In this document: positions 9,075 to 15,655 of the stretch, in pieces | Numbering within the stretch: position 1 is the first letter of the stretch | Layout of the letters: each line of letters opens with the position of its first letter | Assembly (NCBI GenBank): GCA_050309775.1 | Contig: JBNRMV010000014.1 | Coordinates: forward strand, 1-27,522 | Reading direction: 5' to 3' | Length of the DNA: 27,522 nt | From: DTU072 sp050309775 | GTDB taxonomy: Bacteria; Bacillota; Clostridia; Christensenellales; DTU072 | Notes under the pieces: generated by a model | Told to the model about the DNA's origin: nothing | Database searches by the model: none | The model's input: only the letters and a program-made list of their open reading frames with translations | Program-made: the position numbers and the translations under genes

Positions 9075-11876
9075 ATGAATAAGAAAATATCATTGATAGC
9101 TTTGATGGCAATTCTGCTTTGCGGGACGCTGCTTATAGCGTTTTTCGGCGTGTCCGCTCCCCAAACCCCGGTTTTGGCGCAGCAGAATTCCGCGGCGTAT
9201 TTACTCAACAAAGAGAAAGAAGATTTTGCGGCATTCAATGAGTTGTTGAATAGTGACAGAGCCTTAACCTGGACTTTCAACGGCTCGTCGACAACCGCCA
9301 ACGGCGGACATTACAGTAACAATTATCGAAATTATGTAGAAATCATAGAAGCGCGCATGCGCGCGGAATATTCACGCAAAAACGACAGGTTCATAAATCT
9401 TGCCGTCGGCGGATATACCGTCAACAACTTTAGTTATTTTGAGCCCAACGGCGCAGGTTCATTTCAACCCGACATAGCTTATATCAATATCGGAAAGAAT
9501 GATGCAAACTGGTTTTTGTCCACAGACGGTTCATTTTATCACTCCGGCTCAATGACGAATCAAATAAGCAAACTAAACCCCAACCTTTTGTATTTCAAAA
9601 AGAAGGTGGAACAATTTATTGATGATGCCAGAAGCAGCGGCGCTTTGGTGATTTTGGGCGTGCCCAACAGCATGAAATTTAATTATGGTCAAGTTGAACA
9701 AAGAGTGTTCTATGAAGAATACTTTGCTCCTGTGTTGAGAGAAATAGCCGAGGAAAAACAAGTCCTTCTTGTAGACTACCTTACGCACTTTGTTGACAAC
9801 AGAACCGACGCAGACAATTTTTGGTTTACAAACGACGGCATTCACTCCAACCAATTGGGCTATCTGGAATTGGCGCGCGTGTTTTTTAATGATTTGGGCA
9901 TGTATAACGAACAATCGCTGTTTTCAAACTTAACATTTTCAGAGTTGCGCAACAAGCCCTATGCGCCTTACTATACCCCTTTGGAGCTTGACACAAATAC
10001 GGAATTCATTCCCGAATTTGACGCCAAAGAACCTCTTTTTGAGGCTGTAATAAATCAAACTATAAGCCATTCTCTGGATTATACGCAGCAGGCATTACAA
10101 GCCGCAAATGAAATAAATTCATACGGCGCAGGCACATTGGTAATGCGCTTCAGAACAACATCGACAGCAGGTTCAAAGAGAATGCTTACGCTTTCTGCCG
10201 ATGACGAGGCGGAATCGTCCGTTATGTTTTCAGCGGCATATCAGCGCAACTTCCATTGCGTAAGCAACAACACCCTATGGTCGGTAAAAAACATTGAAGT
10301 CGACGACGGCGCATGGCATACCGCAGTCGTTGTATCGGCGCTTTCAGGCACCCAAATATATATAGACGGGTTACTGCAATACAGCAACGGCAACAATCTG
10401 TTTGAGAACGAAATGCCGTACACCCGTGTTATTATCGGCGGCTCAATAGTCGACGACCCCAACTACTTTATTGGGGACATATCGTATTTCCAAATGTATA
10501 AAGGCGAGTTGACGGCGGCTGAGGCTATTGAGATTTCTTCAGAAAACCTGCCAAAACCCGGAGAAACGGCATTGATGGAAGAATACGGATATGCGCCGTT
10601 TTCCACCCAAAACCTTAGCGCTTTGATGAAAAATCAACCCGTTGTGGTTATGGGCGGCGCTGCAACAATGGGCGGCATGAAAGAAAGCGTAGCCGAGCGC
10701 AGTTTTCCGCAGTATCTTTTCAAAAACGCACAAAAGACAAATATGCAATTATTGATTGGCACAACGGCAGAACTCAAAGACCTAACCGTGGCGGTGGAAG
10801 AAAACAGCGTAGTTCTTTTTATGCCGGAAGTTATTGATTTGAATGGAAAAATATGTGAAGACGATACGGAAACATACATAAACAACATAATAAGCATTTT
10901 GGATGATTTGGCAAAAGACAAAGAATGTTATGTGGTTTTGCTTTCACCTTATCCTGTACTCAATAACAAGGCAAAGAACACATTGGTTGCGCAATATGTC
11001 GCCGAGTTGAACACCTTGATTGAAGAAAGAGGCTTGGTGTCGCTGGACATATTCGACTACATTGAGCAAACAGCCGAGAACAACCCAAATATATTGAGAA
11101 ACTGGACGGAAGAAAACGGATTGCCGAATTATATCGGGCATTTGGAGATAGCCAAGAGAATTGCCGTCTTTTGCGGTTGGGGCGAAAGTTCGGTTGTGGC
11201 GGCCCCCAATTATACTTTACAGTTCACCAACCCCAGCAGCAATTCCGGCGCAGAGTATGACAAGCTGTCTGCCGTGGTGCGAGAGGAGCAGGGCTCAAAG
11301 TCCACCAGAATTATTGATGTCAGCGCCATGCTGGAGAACTATCCGGACGCTACATTTGAATTTTATATAAGAATGTCGGAGGGCAGCAGCCGGGTATACG
11401 CAACAAACGGTATCATTAAAGAAAAGCATCCGCTGAAAGGCTCCTATACCTTTGAGGCGTTTGCAAAAGTAGGAGAAAAGACCATATCGTTCAGCCCTGT
11501 TTCATATACGATTGTCGAAGTTGACCCGCCTTCGGAGAACCTGCCGACGCAACCGCCTGAAAGCAACGAAAAGGGCGCGTTGAAAGGCTGGCACATTGCA
11601 TTGATATGCATAGGCGGAGTTGCTATTCTTTGTGTAATAGGCGCATTTGTCTTTGAAAAACAGCTTAAAGAGTTACGCAAAAAAATTGTCGCTAAAATAA
11701 GAGGCAAGAAGGTGTCGGAGCAATCTATCGATGTGGATATGCCCCAAGAAAATGACGCAGAAAATACCGATAGCGATTCAAGCGAACAAGCCGCAGAAAG
11801 CGCCGACACTTTTTCAAGTGAACAAGCCGCAGAAGAAACTTTATCAGAAAATGAGGAGAACAATGAAACTGAATAA
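9075..11876 (+). CDS. Membrane-anchored SGNH hydrolase with inserted LamG-like domain
   Basis: 933 residues. Residues 1-36 are a signal sequence. Residues 62-275 are an SGNH domain paralogous to the one encoded at 2310: FNGSS with Ser72, block II GGYT, GKND with Asn142, and D254-G-I-H257. Residues about 320-490 look like a LamG/concanavalin-type lectin domain (DDGAWHTAVV, IYIDGLLQ, GDISYFQMYKGEL). Residues about 520-700 are a second SGNH-like domain with GAA at the nucleophile block (Ala530) and Leu in place of the block V His, so probably inactive. A beta domain (715-815), a membrane helix (about 840-861), a basic stop-transfer stretch (KQLKELRKKI) and an acidic tail with repeated SSEQAAE follow. 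It should be displayed outside the cell, where it could de-esterify a glycan bound by the lectin domain. The stop overlaps the next start by 14 nt. Confidence 0.83.
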   Translation: MNKKISLIALMAILLCGTLLIAFFGVSAPQTPVLAQQNSAAYLLNKEKEDFAAFNELLNSDRALTWTFNGSSTTANGGHYSNNYRNYVEIIEARMRAEYSRKNDRFINLAVGGYTVNNFSYFEPNGAGSFQPDIAYINIGKNDANWFLSTDGSFYHSGSMTNQISKLNPNLLYFKKKVEQFIDDARSSGALVILGVPNSMKFNYGQVEQRVFYEEYFAPVLREIAEEKQVLLVDYLTHFVDNRTDADNFWFTNDGIHSNQLGYLELARVFFNDLGMYNEQSLFSNLTFSELRNKPYAPYYTPLELDTNTEFIPEFDAKEPLFEAVINQTISHSLDYTQQALQAANEINSYGAGTLVMRFRTTSTAGSKRMLTLSADDEAESSVMFSAAYQRNFHCVSNNTLWSVKNIEVDDGAWHTAVVVSALSGTQIYIDGLLQYSNGNNLFENEMPYTRVIIGGSIVDDPNYFIGDISYFQMYKGELTAAEAIEISSENLPKPGETALMEEYGYAPFSTQNLSALMKNQPVVVMGGAATMGGMKESVAERSFPQYLFKNAQKTNMQLLIGTTAELKDLTVAVEENSVVLFMPEVIDLNGKICEDDTETYINNIISILDDLAKDKECYVVLLSPYPVLNNKAKNTLVAQYVAELNTLIEERGLVSLDIFDYIEQTAENNPNILRNWTEENGLPNYIGHLEIAKRIAVFCGWGESSVVAAPNYTLQFTNPSSNSGAEYDKLSAVVREEQGSKSTRIIDVSAMLENYPDATFEFYIRMSEGSSRVYATNGIIKEKHPLKGSYTFEAFAKVGEKTISFSPVSYTIVEVDPPSENLPTQPPESNEKGALKGWHIALICIGGVAILCVIGAFVFEKQLKELRKKIVAKIRGKKVSEQSIDVDMPQENDAENTDSDSSEQAAESADTFSSEQAAEETLSENEENNETE

Positions 11877-12879
11877 ATATAAGGGCAACCCTATTTTGGT
11901 TGCAAACGAAAAAAACCACTGGGAAAGCCTTTGCGTGCTGAATCCAGCTGTATGGTACGAAAGTTCGACGGATACTTTTTCGATGCTTTACCGCGCGGCA
12001 GGAAAGGACAAAGAGCACTATATTTATATAGGTCTTGCCGAATCAAAGGACGGATTTACTTTTCAGCGCAAGTATGATTATCCCATTTTAGCTCCGGATA
12101 TTGACAATGCCGACGGCGGCGGCGTTGAGGACCCTCGAATTGTCAAAATGGGCGACTGGTACTATCTCACATATGCTTCCAGACCGTATGCGCCGGGAAG
12201 ATACTGGTTGTCTGAACCGCAGCCATGGATAGACCCACCGAACGAGGGACTTGATTATCTGAAAGAAAACCATACCAGTACGCACCTTGCAGTCTCCAGA
12301 GATTTGACAAATTTCAAAAAACTTGGCAGAATCTCCGATTCACGCTTTGACGACAGAGATGTAATAATCTTTCCGCAAAAAATAAACGGGCAGTATGTCA
12401 GACTTTCTCGCCCCATGCAATGGTGCGGCGAAGGATTTGAAAATAAAAACCCTGCCATTTGGATAAGTTTTTCCGACAATCTGATGGAGTGGAACAAGCC
12501 GTCGTTGCTTATGCAGGGTGAACAATGGTGGGAAGATGCCAAAATAGGCGGTTCATGTCCGCCCATAAAAACTGATGCAGGCTGGTTGCACCTTTACCAC
12601 GGAGTGGCAAGCAAGGACAAAGCGTACAGAGTTGGCGCAGTGCTGTTAGATTTGGATAGGCCAGACAAAATTATCGCGCGCACAAAAGACTTTATTATGG
12701 AGCCGGAATTCCCACACGAAACCGATGGTTATTACAACGGCTGCGTTTTTCCCACAGGCAATGTAGTAAAAGACGGCATTTTGTATGTTTATTATGGCGC
12801 AGCCGATAAGGCAATTTGCGTAGCTACGACTCCGTTGTCTGAATTGCTGGATTATCTTATTAAGCATTGTCCTGTTTGA
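11863..12879 (+). CDS. GH130 family protein, probable glycoside phosphorylase
   Basis: 338 residues, cytoplasmic. ATG 11863 was chosen because AGGAG lies at 11853-11857 and the conserved KYKGNPI opening follows at once; longer in-frame starts run through the upstream gene. The GH130 pattern is clear: GGGVEDPRIVKMGDWYYLTY with predicted general acid D90, then RDVIIFPQKINGQYVRLSRP, DAKIGG and LYHGV. R44, R165, K227 and H246 match the phosphate-binding positions of GH130 phosphorylases, whereas hydrolytic members lose them. It is clearly divergent from the first GH130 protein and I could not assign a subfamily; a beta-1,2- or beta-1,4-mannoside or related disaccharide is possible. It overlaps the upstream SGNH gene by 14 nt, implying translational coupling, and is the last gene before a terminator. 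Confidence 0.85.
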   Translation: MKLNKYKGNPILVANEKNHWESLCVLNPAVWYESSTDTFSMLYRAAGKDKEHYIYIGLAESKDGFTFQRKYDYPILAPDIDNADGGGVEDPRIVKMGDWYYLTYASRPYAPGRYWLSEPQPWIDPPNEGLDYLKENHTSTHLAVSRDLTNFKKLGRISDSRFDDRDVIIFPQKINGQYVRLSRPMQWCGEGFENKNPAIWISFSDNLMEWNKPSLLMQGEQWWEDAKIGGSCPPIKTDAGWLHLYHGVASKDKAYRVGAVLLDLDRPDKIIARTKDFIMEPEFPHETDGYYNGCVFPTGNVVKDGILYVYYGAADKAICVATTPLSELLDYLIKHCPV

Positions 12880-12922
12880 GAAGCAAGTAACAAAGAAGTC
12901 ATATTAACACAAGAATATTTAT

Positions 12923-12967
12923 AAAAAGCATGCATTTTGGGGCTTTTGTTCCATTGTATGCTTTTTT
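12923..12967 (+). terminator. Intrinsic terminator closing the glycan-use gene run
   Basis: AAAAAGCATGCA (12923-12934) pairs with TGTATGCTTTTT (12955-12966) with one G:U pair, giving a 12-bp stem that ends in a T-run. It lies 43 nt after the second GH130 stop and no gene is visible between. It also overlaps a spurious upstream start of the next reading frame. Confidence 0.75.
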
Positions 12968-13023
12968 GTTTGGTTCATTTATTCAAAAAATGCAAAACTC
13001 AACTAACGGTTTAGGCTATATCC

Positions 13024-13052
13024 TTGAAAACATACAGTTACTGTTCTATAAT
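13024..13052 (+). promoter_or_regulatory. Sigma-A-type promoter placing +1 at the XRE start codon
   Basis: TTGAAA (13024-13029) and TATAAT (13047-13052) are separated by 17 bp. Transcription would start about 7 bp after the -10, at or next to the ATG at 13059, which implies a leaderless mRNA. Confidence 0.65.
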
Positions 13053-13058
13053 AATGTC

Positions 13059-13493
13059 ATGGATTATGCAATAATTGGTAAACAAATCGCCAAGGGGCGA
13101 AAAGACAAAGGGTTGTCGCAGGCGGGACTTGCGATGATGCTAAATGTCACCCCACAAGCCGTCAGCAAGTGGGAACGAGGGGAAAGTCTGCCTGATATAT
13201 TTATGCTTGCCAAAATAAGCGACATTTTTGGCGTGTATGATATCGGGTATTTTATCGGGCAAGTCGCATGTCCGTGTTGTGACTTTAATAAAAATAAGGA
13301 GGGCATCAGCATGAATCAATCTTGTGAGGGCTTCACCACGATTGAACAATTTGTTGAATATTGGGAATCGTGTTCGGTAAAAGGCTTGCAAAAAATTGCT
13401 GAGAAATACGGTGTTCCGTATGGCGAAAGCGACACGAAAGAAATGCTAGTCAAGAAGCTGAAAGACGGAATGATGGCAGAATGCGGCGAATAG
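13059..13493 (+). CDS. XRE-family transcriptional regulator
   Basis: 144 residues from ATG 13059. Residues 5-60 are a classic lambda-Cro/XRE helix-turn-helix (IGKQIAKGRKDKGLSQAGLA, then VTPQAVSKWERGESLPD). A middle CPCC motif and a C-terminal SAP/LEM-like helix pair follow (GLQKIAEKYGVPYGE, then KEMLVKKLKDG). The frame is open upstream to an ATG at 12930, but that stretch lies in the terminator stem and does not look like protein. The chosen start has no Shine-Dalgarno; the promoter just upstream suggests leaderless expression. The gene has its own promoter and terminator. Targets are unknown; similar regulators often control adjacent genes or themselves. Confidence 0.75.
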   Translation: MDYAIIGKQIAKGRKDKGLSQAGLAMMLNVTPQAVSKWERGESLPDIFMLAKISDIFGVYDIGYFIGQVACPCCDFNKNKEGISMNQSCEGFTTIEQFVEYWESCSVKGLQKIAEKYGVPYGESDTKEMLVKKLKDGMMAECGE

Positions 13494-13522
13494 CCGAAAA
13501 TAAGACACAATAATTATTAAAA

Positions 13523-13554
13523 AACGACTTCCAAAAAACGGAGGTCGTTTTTTT
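13523..13554 (+). terminator. Intrinsic terminator after the XRE gene
   Basis: AACGACTTCC (13523-13532) pairs with GGAGGTCGTT (13540-13549) as a 10-bp stem with one G:U pair and a 7-nt loop, followed by a run of T. Confidence 0.88.
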
Positions 13555-13608
13555 GAAGGGTATAATGAATAAAAAAGACAAAAAACAAACCAGTTTTTGC
13601 AAAGAATA

Positions 13609-13638
13609 TTGTAATCGGACAACAAATAATGATATAAT
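13609..13638 (+). promoter_or_regulatory. Possible promoter for the lipoprotein gene
   Basis: TTGTAA (13609-13614) and a perfect TATAAT (13633-13638) are spaced by 18 bp, about 115 nt before the lipoprotein start. The -35 is weak; nothing else recognisable lies in the rest of the leader. Confidence 0.4.
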
Positions 13639-13752
13639 AAAAATAATCCGGCTAGGACTTAACACGAAATAGCCATTTGAATAGTACAATATATAAGGGT
13701 TTTGTTTGTCAGGTTGTGACACCTTAAGTTGTTCTGTTCATAAGGAGGTATT

Positions 13753-14697
13753 ATGAGAAAAATAAAAATAGCAATTGTTTTCGGGTTAATAATTGCGCTT
13801 GCGTCTGTTTTTGTGGGTTGCGGCCCAATCAAAGTTTCTGACGAGATTTGGGACAATCAAAATGCCGTTTATGTAGATATTGATCCCGAATATGTAACAA
13901 AAGTTTTTGATAAATGGGAAAAAGCTTTTTCAGACCTGGGCTTAAAGGCGGTATTTATTACAAAAAAGACATTCAATGGCGCTTATGACAACGAGGACCC
14001 AGCATTAACATTACTTTTGGTGTTAAAAAAGGGCGGGGCAGAAAAACAAGCAGCCGCAGTGGAAAAACTTAAAGCCGATAAGCGAGTTCTGTCGGCAAGG
14101 ATTGTAGACGACGTACCTTTTGAGCCAATAAACACTTTGCATTTTGAGGAAGAAGAAATCCAGGCAAAAGTTGGTGATACCATAACATTGGCGGTTAGCG
14201 GTGAATCCATGGTGTATGAGCAAAGGTTTTCATTCGAGTCTATTTTTCCGATAGTGCTTAAAGACTACGATAAAGAAAAGACTTATACCCCCGAAGATTT
14301 TCCGAACTCCGGCGCATCAAGTATTAAAGAAATGAATTTAAGTTATGCCGATTATTTGCAGCTTTCTTTAGAAACACCCGGCTATTTTAATGCCATCAAA
14401 GCCGTTCATGCGGTGGCTCAAAACGCCAATGTCTTGGCGGTTAGGCTTACTCCGGTCATTGGCCCGGATATTCATTTTCCCGACAGATGGTTTGTTTCCG
14501 ATACAACTTTGGCGGAGATTACAAACCTTAAAGCCAAAGGTACGGGTTATTATGACGGAAAGCGGAGCGACGGGCAAAGAGTTGCGGCCGAGGTGCTATG
14601 TAATCAAGCAGGAACTTTCACCGTGACTTTCACACAATCGCTGGGCAATCGTATGGGCGGATCTGCAACCTGCACTATCATAGTTGAAGAGCCTTGA
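13753..14697 (+). CDS. Predicted lipoprotein of unknown function
   Basis: 314 residues, with a strong AAGGAGG site just upstream. A basic start and hydrophobic stretch lead to the lipobox-like VGCG, with C23 the likely lipidated residue. The mature part has an N-terminal alpha/beta segment (VYVDIDPEYVTKVFDKWEKA, then repeated Lys/Glu helices) that might resemble a small ferredoxin-like fold. A C-terminal segment (about 115-314) with beta strands ends in GSATCTIIVEE, reminiscent of an Ig-like strand pair. I do not recognise the family. It stands alone between the XRE gene and the Rrf2 gene with no clear functional link, and is predicted to sit on the outer face of the membrane. Confidence 0.7.
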   Translation: MRKIKIAIVFGLIIALASVFVGCGPIKVSDEIWDNQNAVYVDIDPEYVTKVFDKWEKAFSDLGLKAVFITKKTFNGAYDNEDPALTLLLVLKKGGAEKQAAAVEKLKADKRVLSARIVDDVPFEPINTLHFEEEEIQAKVGDTITLAVSGESMVYEQRFSFESIFPIVLKDYDKEKTYTPEDFPNSGASSIKEMNLSYADYLQLSLETPGYFNAIKAVHAVAQNANVLAVRLTPVIGPDIHFPDRWFVSDTTLAEITNLKAKGTGYYDGKRSDGQRVAAEVLCNQAGTFTVTFTQSLGNRMGGSATCTIIVEEP

Positions 14698-14844
14698 CCG
14701 TGTGTTACTTGGCAGTACGGTGAGTAATCAACAGAATATTCAATTTTACCAATGAACAGATTGTAGCTGAACAGGCGCGATTTTATCTACTAATAAAGCG
14801 CTCCTTTCAGGCTGTTTATATTTGTCATTTTTGTAACGCTAATT

Positions 14845-14873
14845 TTGACAAATGAGAGTAAATAGAATATAAT
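14845..14873 (+). promoter_or_regulatory. Promoter of the rrf2 regulator gene
   Basis: TTGACA (14845-14850), a 17-bp spacer and TATAAT (14868-14873) form a consensus sigma-A promoter. The expected start is near 14880, directly at the CymR-like element. Confidence 0.8.
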
Positions 14874-14879
14874 GGAGAA

Positions 14880-14892
14880 AACCTATAGGAAT
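14880..14892 (+). promoter_or_regulatory. CymR-like operator in the rrf2 promoter
   Basis: AACCTATAGGAAT begins at the expected transcription start. It matches 12 of 13 bases of the element in the metY promoter and the ATAGGAAT core known from Bacillota CymR sites. Position predicts autorepression by steric block. Confidence 0.55.
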
Positions 14893-14902
14893 AGAGGATA
14901 AT

Positions 14903-15343
14903 ATGAAGATATCGACGAAGGGAAGGTATGCGCTCAGAATGATGCTGGATATTGCGGAAAATCAAAGCAATGGATTGGTGCGGCTTAAAGACATATCCGA
15001 AAGACAGGAAATTTCCGAAAAGTATCTTGAGCAGATTGTAAGTTCGCTCGTAAAAGCAGGTATGGTTAAGGGCGTAAGGGGCGCACAAGGCGGCTATAAA
15101 CTGTCCCAAGACCCTCGCGAATACACAATCGGGTCAATTTTGAGAATAACCGAGGGCTGCCTTGCGCCGGTCGCCTGTCTTGACGACCCCGAAAATTCCT
15201 GCCCACGAAAGGAAATGTGTTCGACTTTAAGCCTTTGGCAAGAATTCAACAAAGTTATTAACGAGTTTTTTGACAGTAAAACGCTGCAAGATATATTGGA
15301 CGAGAAAAAAGAGTGCTATTGCTGTTATGACTACAATATTTAA
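14903..15343 (+). CDS. cymR: Rrf2-family regulator, CymR/IscR-like
   Basis: 146 residues, preceded by AGAGGA. The winged helix spans residues 1-80 (STKGRYALRMMLDIAE, EKYLEQIVSSLVKAGMV, GAQGGYKLS). Four cysteines lie in the second half: C86, C92, C100 and C106. The last three are spaced C-x7-C-x5-C, close to the C-x5-C-x5-C Fe-S ligands of IscR, and C86 is extra. In Bacillota, Rrf2 proteins next to cysteine genes are usually CymR, which represses sulfur uptake and cysteine synthesis as a complex with CysK. Here metY and cysK follow directly and a shared operator-like sequence is present, so a CymR role is preferred. The cysteine cluster leaves an Fe-S-sensing IscR-type role open. The symbol is given by context, not proof. 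Confidence 0.8.
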   Translation: MKISTKGRYALRMMLDIAENQSNGLVRLKDISERQEISEKYLEQIVSSLVKAGMVKGVRGAQGGYKLSQDPREYTIGSILRITEGCLAPVACLDDPENSCPRKEMCSTLSLWQEFNKVINEFFDSKTLQDILDEKKECYCCYDYNI

Positions 15344-15430
15344 TCTGGCATAAATAAGCGGCATATCTTGTTGCAAATATTTTGGCTGTTCACTAATTTT
15401 ACCGATACAAAAAAATTTAATAAAAAATGG

Positions 15431-15460
15431 TTGACAAAAGCAAAGGCGTTGGCATAAACT
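15431..15460 (+). promoter_or_regulatory. Promoter of the metY-cysK operon
   Basis: TTGACA (15431-15436) is followed after 18 bp by TAAACT (15455-15460). The -10 is imperfect, which is compatible with a regulated promoter. The rest of the 312-nt gap holds the operator-like box, a short ORF and a hairpin, listed separately. Confidence 0.6.
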
Positions 15461-15472
15461 ATAAACATACTA

Positions 15473-15486
15473 AACATATAGGAATT
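15473..15486 (+). promoter_or_regulatory. CymR-like operator in the metY leader
   Basis: AACATATAGGAATT contains ATAGGAATT, the conserved core of CymR binding sites in Bacillus and Staphylococcus, and shares 12 of 13 bases with the element before rrf2. It lies just downstream of the -10, a repressing position. Confidence 0.58.
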
Positions 15487-15504
15487 GTAAACATTGGAGG
15501 CAGA

Positions 15505-15582
15505 ATGACGAACGCGCTAATACTTCAGATACGACACAATCTAAAACTTGGTCGAATGTGTTATTTAACGATATCCGGATAA
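15505..15582 (+). CDS. Possible 25-residue leader peptide upstream of metY
   Basis: ATG 15505 has GGAGG at 15496-15500, 4 nt before it, and the frame runs to TAA at 15580-15582. The peptide contains IRHNLKLGRMCYLTISG at its end, with adjacent Met and Cys codons, and the stop is followed by a hairpin one base later. Placement inside the 5' leader of a Met/Cys synthesis operon suggests translation-coupled control. It could equally be a chance ORF; no homologue can be confirmed here. Confidence 0.4.
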   Translation: MTNALILQIRHNLKLGRMCYLTISG

Positions 15583-15601
15583 TCCGCACGGCATATGCGG
15601 A
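15583..15601 (+). promoter_or_regulatory. Hairpin just after the metY leader ORF
   Basis: TCCGCA (15583-15588) pairs with TGCGGA (15596-15601) around a 7-nt loop. No T-run follows, so it is not an intrinsic terminator by itself. It starts right after the leader ORF stop, so ribosome position could change its folding. Confidence 0.4.
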
Positions 15602-15655
15602 CTAATCTTACCCAAATTCAATAAGATATTAAAATAAATAAGGAGAATAACATAT

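Noticed and set aside
11731..11862. Longer N-terminus for the second GH130 protein
   Set aside because: The extra codons are the other frame of the acidic tail of the SGNH gene; the conserved GH130 opening and the AGGAG fit ATG 11863.
12930..13058. Longer N-terminus for the XRE regulator
   Set aside because: This stretch starts in a terminator stem, has no binding site and reads unlike protein; the helix-turn-helix begins after ATG 13059.
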